A stretch of 44,599 bases of DNA from G963674505 sp964575975 (GTDB taxonomy: Bacteria; Desulfobacterota; Desulfobacteria; Desulfobacterales; SKZT01): the NCBI GenBank assembly GCA_964575975.1, contig CAZNTU010000019.1, forward strand, positions 1 to 44,599. Direction: 5' to 3'. Shown here piece by piece: positions 31,901 through 39,604 of this stretch (within the stretch, counting starts at the first letter, position 1; each line of letters begins with the position of its first letter). The notes under the pieces were generated by a model. It searched no databases. It had not been told where the DNA came from and saw only the letters and a program-made list of their open reading frames with translations. A program made the translations under genes and the position numbers.

Positions 31901-33985
31901 TCCGCTATCCTGATGGCCCTGATCGTAGTCGTCTACAACGTGCATCCGGCCTTCCAGCTCGCGTACAGCCCCACGGTCGTGATTCTCGCCTTCTTCATCA
32001 TCGGGCTCTCGTTCATGGTCTCCCTGATCATTTTTTTCAGGTTCGAGGACGAAATGACAAGGCTTCAACAGAGCGCGAAGCGGGGAGCGAGCGGCGAAAC
32101 GAGCAAATGGAAGGCGTTCGCGGCGGCCTTCTTCCTGGGGGTGAGCAACCTGAAAAGAAGGCGGATCAGAACTTTTCTGACCTGTACGACGCTGATCATC
32201 CTCACGTTCACCATCATGAGCTTCACCACGGTTAAGTCCTCAAGGCTGCACGCCCGGTTGCAGTACCGGCCGGAATCCCCCTACAAGGGATTTCTGCTCA
32301 AAAGCGTCAACTGGCAAAGCCTTCCGCCGGAAGCTCTCGGAATCGTGGAAAACAGCTTCAAGGACAAGGGCTTCGCCGTTCCGCGCGTTTGGCTGGAGAC
32401 GGAGGACAAGACCCGCTCCGCCAGGATACCCGTGGCATACGAAGGAAAAAGCTACGAAGCCCAGGGGTTGGTGGGACTCTCCCATTTGGAACCCGAGGCG
32501 ACCGGCCTGGATGAAATCCTGACGGGCGGCCGATGGCTGAGCGCGAACGAACCCTTCTCGGCCCTGATTCCCGCCAGGATGGCGGAAACGCTCGGGATCG
32601 ATCCGGCAAATCCCGACGAGGTCGAGATCCGAATTTGGGGAAAGCCATACAAGGTGGCGGGCGTCTTTTCGGGGGAAAAGCTCCAGAAAAGGACCGACTT
32701 GGACGGCGAGCCGCTGACTCCCGTGACTTTTCCCCGGGAATCCTCGGCGGCGGAACTGACCGAGGTGGAGATGGACGCCATCGAATCGGGCGAGGACGTC
32801 CTGGCGTTTCAGAGCCTCTACACCCACATTCCCGGAGATCTTACCGTGATAATTCCCCACGACACCCTCATGGCCTCCGGCGGAAGTCTGAAGGCCGTGT
32901 CCATCCGCGCCCGGTCCGGGGAGGACGTCGAATCGACGGCCATGCATCTGGTGGATCGTTTCGGGCTCTCCCTCTTTTCCGGCGAGTCCGACGGCACCTA
33001 TCTGTATAACGCGAGCGACTCCCTGAGCTACAGTGGCGTGCCCAACATCCTGATCCCGATGATCATCTCCGTTTTCATCGTGTTGAACACCATGATCGGA
33101 AGCGTTTACGAACGAAAGCGCGAGATCGGCATCTACACGTCCGTGGGGTTGGCGCCGTCGCACGTGTCGTTTCTGTTCGTGGCCGAATCGCTGGCGTTCG
33201 CGGTACTGAGCGTGGTTTTGGGATATCTGCTGGCGCAGACCTCCGCCAGTCTTTTCGCGGGCACGGGACTGTGGGCCGGCATAACGGTCAACTACTCGTC
33301 GCTGGCAGGCGTCGCAGCGATGCTCCTGGTGATTCTGGTCGTCCTGGTTTCGGCGATCTATCCGTCGAAAGTGGCCGGAAACATCGCCATCCCCGACGTA
33401 AACCGGGCATGGAGAATGCCGGAGGCGAAGGGCGCCGTGCTGGAAGTCACGTTTCCGTTCCTGATGAAATACCACGAGCACCGCAGCATCGGAGGCTTCA
33501 TCTACGATTTTTACGACGCCCACAAGGACGTCTCCCACGGCGTCTTCTCCACGGGGGAAATCGGTTTCGCCTTCGCGTGTCCGGTTCCGGAACGGCTTTC
33601 GCGAACGAAGCCGGGATGCCGCAACAGCAACCAGTGCTGCCGGGAATCCTGCCTGTCCATCGATACGAGGGTCTGGCTGGCGCCATTCGATTTCGGCATC
33701 ATGCAAAAGGTGGAAATCAAATTCAGCCCATCGAGCCAGGAAAAGGGATACTTGGAAATCAAGGTGTTAATGACCAGGGAATCCGGAGAGTCGAACGCAT
33801 GGAGAAGAATCAACAAGGGTTTTCTCCACGCTTTCCGGAAACGGCTTCTTCTGTGGCGCGGACTGGACGCCGAAGAAAAGAAACAATACGAACGGATACT
33901 GAACGACGCTCAAAGAAAAAGCGGACTGTTGATCGAGGATGAATCCGACAAAAACGACTACAAATGCCAATGTCCAGGAAATTAG
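28967..33985 (+). CDS. Giant FtsX-like permease with inactive M28-peptidase-like domain (1672 residues)
   Basis: Layout: one membrane segment (about 43-66) and an extracytoplasmic M28-like aminopeptidase fold with PA-like insert (about 70-345). A long charged helical region (about 345-480), a beta-rich domain (about 645-870), three or more membrane segments (about 943-1025) and another (about 1068-1087) follow. Then come a MacB-like periplasmic domain, FtsX C-terminal helices (about 1359-1425 and 1447-1470) with VYERKREIGIYTSVGLAPSH, and a cytosolic tail with a Cys cluster (CRNSNQCCRESC). The metal residues of M28 seem lost: the expected HxD reads EAFYDS (Phe297) and the expected EE reads SGHAQTLAG. 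Asp312 (GADEACG) remains. It should be the main permease for the adjacent ATPase. The start at 28967 overlaps the ATPase stop. Confidence 0.82.
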   Translation: MVTVISFMNTSKIYDSSAGCKSAPSKANRSNGKSSAAFCLTSPMLSLALSIIVLVVFAATSFSAASEIAESERDRFESAIKTLSEYGNRETGSKGAEKAAKYIANAIEELELGEVGSHRFQVPMIVGGKSELTVVSSGNAIPLEPVRGNAITLQTIGSPGLEGPLVYGGRGSLSELSGKKIDGCVVLMELDSGRNWLDAASLGAAALIYIDRGNSTRSFFEEKIELSPIRFPRFRLAVEKARELFGDFENAGNDAVCEKIRLVSDERWENVETRNVYCMVEGTDPELSEDLVIVEAFYDSTAFVVGQSPGADEACGIATMLSYARKLKENPPKRSVMLVATSGHAQTLAGTREMIWAVRARSIFQRRMAGDLKKTINHRRELLEALHTAKFDGNSLSSPEIEKTDEILKEALSDTIKTEVDRIARRLIVLRMARNDAAEDESIQRLADRRFMLRKLNWRADFENLSEQEIDALKELISVAIEDHKAVLKDAKEQDKLLKSTLTFRSAVKSKNLAAVVSLHLSSHGDGIGAFTKGFMFPLRPRIDRTAPYNVMSEVLDRWAAESEYGDLYRDTIRPSRLRSWDSWFLDKPELGGEVSALAGFHGISLVTVNDSRALWGVPGDIFENVNIDYAFKQSLTTADLIGALTSAPRLNDGEFPRDGFSTLTGRAKFLRHGELFPDQPAPGTALLCFQGPARFYAIVDSMGNFQLKGVCDKKNSYHKVIIEGYKFEQDTGKVVWAIDKPGTGKNAYRVKMIRPYMETDLILFAARQTTVFDLLEPRTFAYMTKLNLVDGRREAPPMRYWYSRIDTRSSTIASVFLEPGTPMKLILSDSVLKKKLILTNAEEGHPQGVGYEVEEWPYVHRTGYMVARDMWSLLEPRIQNLEDHGVVDEKIRSLQREGTDALKRAETALELFRYDDFSEASARSWALASRVYDQVEKTQKDVLFGVLFYIALFVPFAFCMERLLFSYTNIYKRIVAFSAILMALIVVVYNVHPAFQLAYSPTVVILAFFIIGLSFMVSLIIFFRFEDEMTRLQQSAKRGASGETSKWKAFAAAFFLGVSNLKRRRIRTFLTCTTLIILTFTIMSFTTVKSSRLHARLQYRPESPYKGFLLKSVNWQSLPPEALGIVENSFKDKGFAVPRVWLETEDKTRSARIPVAYEGKSYEAQGLVGLSHLEPEATGLDEILTGGRWLSANEPFSALIPARMAETLGIDPANPDEVEIRIWGKPYKVAGVFSGEKLQKRTDLDGEPLTPVTFPRESSAAELTEVEMDAIESGEDVLAFQSLYTHIPGDLTVIIPHDTLMASGGSLKAVSIRARSGEDVESTAMHLVDRFGLSLFSGESDGTYLYNASDSLSYSGVPNILIPMIISVFIVLNTMIGSVYERKREIGIYTSVGLAPSHVSFLFVAESLAFAVLSVVLGYLLAQTSASLFAGTGLWAGITVNYSSLAGVAAMLLVILVVLVSAIYPSKVAGNIAIPDVNRAWRMPEAKGAVLEVTFPFLMKYHEHRSIGGFIYDFYDAHKDVSHGVFSTGEIGFAFACPVPERLSRTKPGCRNSNQCCRESCLSIDTRVWLAPFDFGIMQKVEIKFSPSSQEKGYLEIKVLMTRESGESNAWRRINKGFLHAFRKRLLLWRGLDAEEKKQYERILNDAQRKSGLLIEDESDKNDYKCQCPGN

Positions 33986-36029
33986 CGTGAACGCGGCCGC
34001 AGAGCCGGTCCCGTCCGCAGCCCCGACCTCGGCCTCGACGGAGTCCGCCCTGAGCAAAACCGGAGTCCGGCTGCGCGCGGTTGTCATCGGGCTCCTGTTC
34101 GCCGTCGCCATTTGCGCCCTGACGCCCTTCAATAACGCCCAGCGGCTGGGAACCCCGCTGGGAGGGGGTCATTTTCCCCTGGCCCCGTTTTTCGTCCTGG
34201 TCTGGATGACGGTAATCGTTGCGGCGCTTCGCAAGATTTCCAAAAAGCGGAACTGGATGACCGGAAGGGAGTTGCTCGTCTCTTGGATACTCATGGTCCT
34301 GGTGTCCGGGATCGCCTACACGGGCTTGGTCAGGACCTTCTTCGTCAATCTCACTGTCCCGTACTACTTCGCCACGGTGGAAAACCGCTGGGACGAGACC
34401 CTCCATCCTCTGATGCCCGAGAACCTGTACCCGCAAAGCCGGGAGGCCGTGCAGGGGGTGTACAACGGATTTGCGGGCGGAAAGCAAATGTCGTGGCTCC
34501 AGGTGCTCCGGGAGATCCCGTGGGACGCCTGGATCGCTCCGTTCGCCTCTTGGGGCATCTTCGTTCTATTGAGCTATTTTACCATGCTCTGCCTGGTCAA
34601 CCTTTTGAGCCGCCAGTGGATGCACAACGAGAGGATGAATTTCCCTTTGCTGAGAGTGCCCCAACTGATGGAGGAGCATCTCGACGGGGACGGCCTGGGA
34701 AAATTTTTCGGCAACAAGTTCCTGATTTCCGGCATGGCGGTTTCCGTCTTTCTTCACACCATAAACGGCCTCAACTTCTATTATCCCGGCGTCCCCCAGA
34801 TTCCGACCCTGATTTTGGCGGGACCGTACTTTCCCCAATACGGCCTTTTCGCGGCCTTCTACAAGCTGAACATCTACATTTACCCCGCGTTCATCGGGTT
34901 CGCCTTTTTGACTTCCAAGCAGATTTCGTTCTCCTTGTGGTTCTTCTTTATCATGGGGGGGCTTCTGATCGGGGTGCTTGGCATACTGGGATACAACATC
35001 CCGGCGGCGGCGCTGGGGGTTGCGTTCGGCCCGACTCTCGCCAGGCCGGAGGAGACGCAGATGATCGGCGCGTACGGCGTGTTCTTTCTCTTTTTGCTTT
35101 GGCTGGCCCGGCATCACCTCGCGGATGTCGTCAAGCGCTCGTTCGTACCGGGCATGAAGGAGCCGTCGTCCACAGAGTGGTTTTCCACCCCGGTTTCCTT
35201 TTGGGGGTTTTTCCTGGGAATGGCCGGCGTCGTGGCGTGGTGCTCTTATTTCGGAATTCCCGTTTTGCCCGCGATTTTGCTTGTCGGAGCATTCTTCATG
35301 ATCGTGTTCGTGGCCGCGAGGGTGATTTGCCAGGGCGGCATCGCCTATTTTACGCTGACGGCCGCGCCCATCGACGGTCTTCTGGCGTTTTTCGGACCCA
35401 AGTTTTTCACGTCGGCCGGGCTGATGGTGGCCGCCGCCGCGCAGAAGGTCCTGTTCGTGGACATGCGGGAATCCCTCATGCCTTCGCTTGTGCATGCCAG
35501 GGAGGTCACGAGGAAGGCGTCGAACCGGAGACTGATACTGGGGTCGATCGTCCTGGCGCTGATTTTGGGGGTGGCGGTTTCCATGACATCCATGCTGGCC
35601 CTTTGCTACAAGTTCGGAATCAGGGAATTGGGGATGGACTGGGCGACCACGACTGCGGTAACAGTGTACGAAAACGTACACGCGCTGGTGGAGGCGCCGA
35701 CGAAACCCGGCGACTGGGTGACTCTCTTCGCGGCCGGGGGCGCGGCGATCATGCTGATCCTGGTGGTCTGCTACCACCGGTTCTTCTGGTGGCCAATCCA
35801 TCCCATCGGATATCTCACCGCCTACAGCTCCGCCATGCGCATCCTGTGGTTCAGCTTTTTCGTCGGGTGGCTCTGCAACGCCCTTTGCATGCGGTACGGC
35901 GGAGTCGCCTTGTTCAAGAAGCTGCGGTTTTTCTTTATCGGCCTGATAATCGGCGATTTTCTCATGGGAGGCTTCTGGGCGATCATCGGCCTGTTCGGCG
36001 ACGCCAGCTACCTTGTGCTTCCCGATTGA
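33939..36029 (+). CDS. Polytopic membrane protein, DUF6785/DUF6784-like
   Basis: The 696-residue protein overlaps the end of the giant permease gene by 47 bp. After an Ala/Thr-rich cytosolic start it has roughly 14-16 membrane segments. The C-terminal signature YHRFFWWPIHPIGYLTAY and CMRYGGVALFKKLRFFFIGL matches what I know as DUF6784, and the body matches DUF6785. These proteins resemble oligopeptide-transporter folds and have no established substrate. The C-terminal pattern, KK then an aromatic run, GLI and a Gly-rich helix, also recurs in the next gene, so the two may be distant paralogues acting as a pair. Confidence 0.8.
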   Translation: MNPTKTTTNANVQEISVNAAAEPVPSAAPTSASTESALSKTGVRLRAVVIGLLFAVAICALTPFNNAQRLGTPLGGGHFPLAPFFVLVWMTVIVAALRKISKKRNWMTGRELLVSWILMVLVSGIAYTGLVRTFFVNLTVPYYFATVENRWDETLHPLMPENLYPQSREAVQGVYNGFAGGKQMSWLQVLREIPWDAWIAPFASWGIFVLLSYFTMLCLVNLLSRQWMHNERMNFPLLRVPQLMEEHLDGDGLGKFFGNKFLISGMAVSVFLHTINGLNFYYPGVPQIPTLILAGPYFPQYGLFAAFYKLNIYIYPAFIGFAFLTSKQISFSLWFFFIMGGLLIGVLGILGYNIPAAALGVAFGPTLARPEETQMIGAYGVFFLFLLWLARHHLADVVKRSFVPGMKEPSSTEWFSTPVSFWGFFLGMAGVVAWCSYFGIPVLPAILLVGAFFMIVFVAARVICQGGIAYFTLTAAPIDGLLAFFGPKFFTSAGLMVAAAAQKVLFVDMRESLMPSLVHAREVTRKASNRRLILGSIVLALILGVAVSMTSMLALCYKFGIRELGMDWATTTAVTVYENVHALVEAPTKPGDWVTLFAAGGAAIMLILVVCYHRFFWWPIHPIGYLTAYSSAMRILWFSFFVGWLCNALCMRYGGVALFKKLRFFFIGLIIGDFLMGGFWAIIGLFGDASYLVLPD

Positions 36030-36058
36030 TCCGGAACAATCCTGATTGGTGGACGCGG

Positions 36059-38032
36059 ATGTACGACGACAAAGAACTCAAAGAATACAGGAACCTTCTG
36101 AAAACCCCCGAACATTTCGAGGAGGGGTTCGACTGGAAAACCATCGTGGGCGCCGTTTTCATCGGCTTTCTCATGATGCCCGGAAGCATGTATCTCCAGT
36201 TGGTGATCGGCCAGGGGATCGGCCCGGCGGCTCGGTGGGTGACCATCATACTTTTCGCGGAAATGGCCAAGCGGTCGTTTACCGAACTCAAGCAGCAGGA
36301 AATTTTCCTGCTGTACTACATGGCCGGAGCCGCGCTGGCCTCGCCGTTCCAGGGGCTCTTGTGGAACCAGTACCTGGTCCAGTCCGACGCGGCGAAAATG
36401 CTGGGTCTGACGGAATTCATACCCGAATGGGTGGCGCCCGCCCCCGAATCCCTGTCGCTGGTGGAAAGGTCCTTTTTTCATCGAGACTGGCTCATTCCCA
36501 TCCTGCTTCTGATCGGCTCCCAGATCATCCAGAGGATCGACCATTTCGGACTGGGATACGCCCTTTACCGCATCACGTCGGACGTGGAAAAGCTCCCTTT
36601 CCCCATGGCCCCCGTGGGAGCGCTGGGCACCATGGCCCTGGCCGAATCCACCGAGGAGAAGCAGAAGAGCTGGAAATGGCGGGTGTTCAGCGTCGGAGGC
36701 GTGATCGGGCTGGTGTTCGGCGGCGTTTACGTGCTTTTGCCCACCGTGTCCGGTCTTCTTTTCACGGAACCGATCCGGATGATCCCGATCCCGTGGATCG
36801 AGCTGACCGGCCACACCGAGGACGTGCTTCCCGCCGTGGCCATGGGGCTTCAGCTGGACCTGGGCCTGATGTTCGTCGGAATGGTGCTCCCGTTCTGGGC
36901 GGTCATGGGGGGATTCATCGGTCTGATCATCACCGTGGTCGCCAACCCCATACTGTACAAGCACGGGATTCTCACCCGATGGCATCCCGGCATGCAAACC
37001 GTGGACACCGTTTTCGCCAACAACTTCGACTTCTACATGAGCTTCGGCATCGGCCTTGGACTCGCCATCGCGCTGGTGGGCATTTTCTTCGTGGCGAAAT
37101 CGTTCGTGGGGAGCACGAAAAGCGAGGGGGGAGTCGAGCGGGGCACGCTGAAGGACCTTTTCAACCCCCCGCCGGGAAGGGGCGACTTCAACTTCTGGAT
37201 ATCCATCGCGATCTACGTGTTCTCCACGCTGGCCTACGTTGCCCTGTGCGTATGGCTGGTCCCCAACTTCCCCTGGATTTTCTTCCTGGGGTACGGATTC
37301 GTGTACACGCCGATCGTGTCCTATATCACGGCGCGCATGGAAGGCATCGCGGGGCAGTTCGTGAGCCTTCCGCTGGTCAGGGAGGCAAGCTTCATCGCGG
37401 GGGCGAAATTCTTCGGATACCAGGGGATAGAAATCTGGTACGCGCCGATCCCCATCCACAACTACGGCGAGGCCACGGTCCATTTCAGGCAGATCGAGCT
37501 GACCGGGACAAGCATCAGGGGGATCATCAAGGCCGAGATCGTGGTCTTCCCGGTGGTGATGATCGCCAGCCTGCTGTTCTCCCAATTCATCTGGCGCCTG
37601 GCCCCGATCCCCTCCTCCAACTACCCTTACGCCCAGGAACTGTGGCATCTCCAGGCGCTGAACTCGCTCCTGATGCAGACCTCCACGCTGGAGGGCAACT
37701 CCCTGTTCTTCCAGGCGCTGAATTTCGTCTACGTGCTTCTCGGGATGGGATTCGGCGTGATCACCTACATCGTGCTTTCCCTGCTCGGGCTTCCGGTGCT
37801 GCTTGTATACGGGGTCGTGAGAGGGCTCGGGCAAAGCACGCCCCACGGCCTGATTCTGGAGGTGATCGGCGCGTTCCTGGGACGGTACTTCTTTTTGAAG
37901 AAATACGGCCCCATGTGGCGCCAGTACGCCCCGGTCCTCCTGGCCGGATTCTCCTGCGGCATGGGGTTGACCGGCATGTTCGCGATGGGGTTCGCGCTGA
38001 TTCTCAAATCTCTTGGACGACTGGCCTATTGA
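36059..38032 (+). CDS. OPT-like polytopic membrane transporter
   Basis: The ATG at 36059 follows GGTGGA and gives 657 residues; the longer open frame upstream is a shadow of the preceding gene. About 15 membrane segments are visible. TIVGAVFIGFLMMPGSMYLQ, AEMAKRSFTELKQQEIFLLY and KLPFPMAPVGALGTMALAES recall the oligopeptide transporter superfamily. A LPLVREASFIAGAKFFGYQG segment and a basic C-terminus ending LKSLGRLAY follow. Its last 124 bp are duplicated at 39605-39728. It is the last gene of the packed cluster starting near 25468 or 26661, which suggests a role with the ABC permeases in envelope or peptide traffic. Confidence 0.8.
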   Translation: MYDDKELKEYRNLLKTPEHFEEGFDWKTIVGAVFIGFLMMPGSMYLQLVIGQGIGPAARWVTIILFAEMAKRSFTELKQQEIFLLYYMAGAALASPFQGLLWNQYLVQSDAAKMLGLTEFIPEWVAPAPESLSLVERSFFHRDWLIPILLLIGSQIIQRIDHFGLGYALYRITSDVEKLPFPMAPVGALGTMALAESTEEKQKSWKWRVFSVGGVIGLVFGGVYVLLPTVSGLLFTEPIRMIPIPWIELTGHTEDVLPAVAMGLQLDLGLMFVGMVLPFWAVMGGFIGLIITVVANPILYKHGILTRWHPGMQTVDTVFANNFDFYMSFGIGLGLAIALVGIFFVAKSFVGSTKSEGGVERGTLKDLFNPPPGRGDFNFWISIAIYVFSTLAYVALCVWLVPNFPWIFFLGYGFVYTPIVSYITARMEGIAGQFVSLPLVREASFIAGAKFFGYQGIEIWYAPIPIHNYGEATVHFRQIELTGTSIRGIIKAEIVVFPVVMIASLLFSQFIWRLAPIPSSNYPYAQELWHLQALNSLLMQTSTLEGNSLFFQALNFVYVLLGMGFGVITYIVLSLLGLPVLLVYGVVRGLGQSTPHGLILEVIGAFLGRYFFLKKYGPMWRQYAPVLLAGFSCGMGLTGMFAMGFALILKSLGRLAY

Positions 38033-38145
38033 ACAAGGGAGTGCATCCAGTGGTCGCATTTTCAGGCGGGCCATCGTTATCGGACCAAATCTGGAAGCTC
38101 TGATTACCTTACCCTCCGCCCGCAAATCCGCGATGAGCCAAAAAA

Positions 38146-38174
38146 TTGACGCATTGCCGGACAAGAACTATAAT
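38146..38174 (+). promoter_or_regulatory. Promoter of the second toxin-antitoxin pair
   Basis: TTGACG (38146-38151), a 17-bp spacer and a perfect TATAAT (38169-38174) make the strongest promoter in the window, 48 bp ahead of the antitoxin ATG. It shows that this pair is transcribed independently of the transport cluster. Confidence 0.8.
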
Positions 38175-38222
38175 GATTTCAAATTTTAGGATGTACAACA
38201 ATGTCAAAAGATTGGATGAGAT

Positions 38223-38453
38223 ATGAGATCAATCAGCATAAGAAATGTCCCCGATCACGTTTACGACGGATTGCGAAACATGGCGAAGGCAAATCGAAGA
38301 AGCTTGCAGGAACAAATCAAATTCGTCCTCGAACAGGAGATTAAATTGTCGAACAAGTCCTTTCTGGCAAATGCCGCGGAATGGCGTGAAAAGCTACGAA
38401 GTCGCGATCTCGGCGATGTCGTCGAATCCGTGCGCGAGGATCGCGAACGATGA
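38223..38453 (+). CDS. Ribbon-helix-helix antitoxin (FitA/VapB-like)
   Basis: The 76-residue protein begins MRSISIRNVPDHVYDGLRNM, the FitA-type ribbon-helix-helix (strand 2-8, helices 10-40). Its basic RRSLQEQIKFVLEQEI is followed by a C-terminal arm (EWREKLRSRDLGDVVESVRE) that would occupy the toxin active site. The start follows GGATGAG. Its stop overlaps the toxin start as ATGA at 38450-38453. It belongs to a different antitoxin class from the one at 24068. Confidence 0.88.
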   Translation: MRSISIRNVPDHVYDGLRNMAKANRRSLQEQIKFVLEQEIKLSNKSFLANAAEWREKLRSRDLGDVVESVREDRER

Positions 38454-38860
38454 TCGGCGTCGTGGATACTTCCGCCTTGATACGCCTTTATATTCCGGAC
38501 GGTCCTATTCCCGATGGTGTCGAAGAATTTTTTCGCGGAGTAGAAAGAGGGCGCCACAAGGCGATAGCGCCGGAGCTTTTGATAGCGGAAGTTGCCAATG
38601 TGATACGCAAAAAGCAGAGAGCGGGTGAAATAACCGATTATGAATGCAATCAGCTTCTTTCGGAAATTCTCTCGCTCCCGATCCGCCTGTTTCCCCACAG
38701 CCCCATTGTCGCGCGAGCTTTTCAGCTTGCGGGCAAAAGTAACTTGACCGTGTACGACACTCTGTACTTGTCTCTGGCGGAGGAACACGGCGCGGTACTA
38801 TTTTCCGCTGACGATAAAATGATAAAAACAGCCGTCGCAATGCAGTTGGCACCCGGATAA
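38450..38860 (+). CDS. PIN-domain toxin (VapC-like ribonuclease)
   Basis: The 136-residue PIN protein has the acidic residues Asp6 (VVDTSALIRLY), Glu47 (LLIAEVANVI), Asp103 (LTVYDTLYLSLA) and Asp121/122 (FSADDKM). All catalytic positions are kept, so it should be active. It is coupled to the ribbon-helix-helix antitoxin by ATGA. A nested inverted repeat (38890-38988) begins 30 bp after its stop. Confidence 0.9.
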   Translation: MIGVVDTSALIRLYIPDGPIPDGVEEFFRGVERGRHKAIAPELLIAEVANVIRKKQRAGEITDYECNQLLSEILSLPIRLFPHSPIVARAFQLAGKSNLTVYDTLYLSLAEEHGAVLFSADDKMIKTAVAMQLAPG

Positions 38861-38889
38861 TTTCTCAGGGTTTGGTCGTAACTTGAGCC

Positions 38890-38988
38890 AGACCTCCGAG
38901 GTTTTCGAGTTTGGCAAGCCGGCGAAGATTCGAAAAATCCGGCGGTCTTCGCACAACCGGGGATGTTCGGAAAAAAGCTCGGAGGTCT
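38890..38988. repeat. 99-bp nested inverted repeat
   Basis: The outer arms AGACCTCCGAG (38890-38900) and CTCGGAGGTCT (38978-38988) are perfect 11-bp inverted repeats. Inside them GCGAAGA (38922-38928) and TCTTCGC (38946-38952) form a second pair. The element lies between two convergent genes (the VapC-like toxin and the gene at 39003). It could be a bidirectional terminator-like hairpin, a tiny non-autonomous mobile repeat or a recombination site. No T-run follows either arm. Confidence 0.65.
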
Positions 38989-39002
38989 TGAGCAGACCGA
39001 CG

Positions 39003-39248
39003 TTATGATCCAACATTAACCTCGATATTTTTGATCCGGGGCTGGAGCCGGGCCCGAAGAGGGCTTGCCTTGTGTTTCAAAACACGAAGATCGTCCCGCT
39101 TTTGTTTGAACAATGCTTGGACCACAAGGTTGCGAAAATCCGACAAAACGGACGCTTCCAGCGGTTCGCCGACATTTTCGTCGTTGTTCGTTTCGGCGGT
39201 CCAACGCTCCAGTTCCATGAAAATTCGCTTCGCTGGATTGATCTCCAT
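39003..39248 (-). CDS. Small hypothetical protein with strong ribosome binding site
   Basis: The ATG at 39246-39248 follows GGAGGAGGTC and gives 81 residues starting MEINPAKRIFMELERWTAET. The rest is hydrophilic and helical with a basic C-terminal half (FKQKRDDLRVLKHKASPLRA). Longer upstream frames are AT-rich and unlikely. Family not recognised; it could be a small nucleic-acid-binding or regulatory protein. It has a promoter candidate at 39289-39316 and converges on the second toxin-antitoxin pair. Confidence 0.6.
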   Translation of the reverse strand: MEINPAKRIFMELERWTAETNNDENVGEPLEASVLSDFRNLVVQALFKQKRDDLRVLKHKASPLRARLQPRIKNIEVNVGS

Positions 39249-39604
39249 CGTCAGACCTCCTCCAAAAAAATGAAAATAAACGAAAGGATAAATACGAAAT
39301 CCGATTTGAATATCAATCGAATTGCAAATATATGCAATAAAAATCGTGTTGCCGTTCGCAGGTTCTTTCTCCGACGAGTTCCACTTTATCGAAAAGCGGT
39401 CGCTCTCCGGGATTTTTCCAGACTTTCGCAACCTCCGACCGCCAAGGCGTAAACGACATCAGACGCCAATGATCGCCGATCATCCTGTCGAAGAGGAGTT
39501 ACGATTCGGTCGGAAAATCCTCGTCGCCTTCCCGATGCAAAACGACGACCGGCATCCGCAGCGCTAATTGAAATGCAAGATGCGTCGGCCATGCCCAGTG
39601 GACT
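39249..39604. other. Intergenic region ending at the OPT gene relic
   Basis: The left half is AT-rich leader and promoter DNA of the small minus-strand gene. The right half (39420-39604) is GC-richer, contains short open frames without starts or family features, and ends exactly where the duplicated OPT tail begins. It may be scrambled DNA left by the event that removed the rest of that gene. Confidence 0.4.
39289..39316 (-). promoter_or_regulatory. Possible promoter for the small gene at 39003
   Basis: On the minus strand TTGATA (39311-39316), a 16-bp spacer and TATTTA (39289-39294) lie about 40 bp before the ATG in an AT-rich stretch. The spacing is slightly short and the -10 is 4 of 6. 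Confidence 0.4.

Noticed and set aside
34283..36058. Long open frame upstream of the OPT-like gene suggesting a 1249-residue protein
   Set aside because: This part is the out-of-frame shadow of the DUF6785-like gene; membrane segments start only after the ATG at 36059, which has a ribosome binding site.
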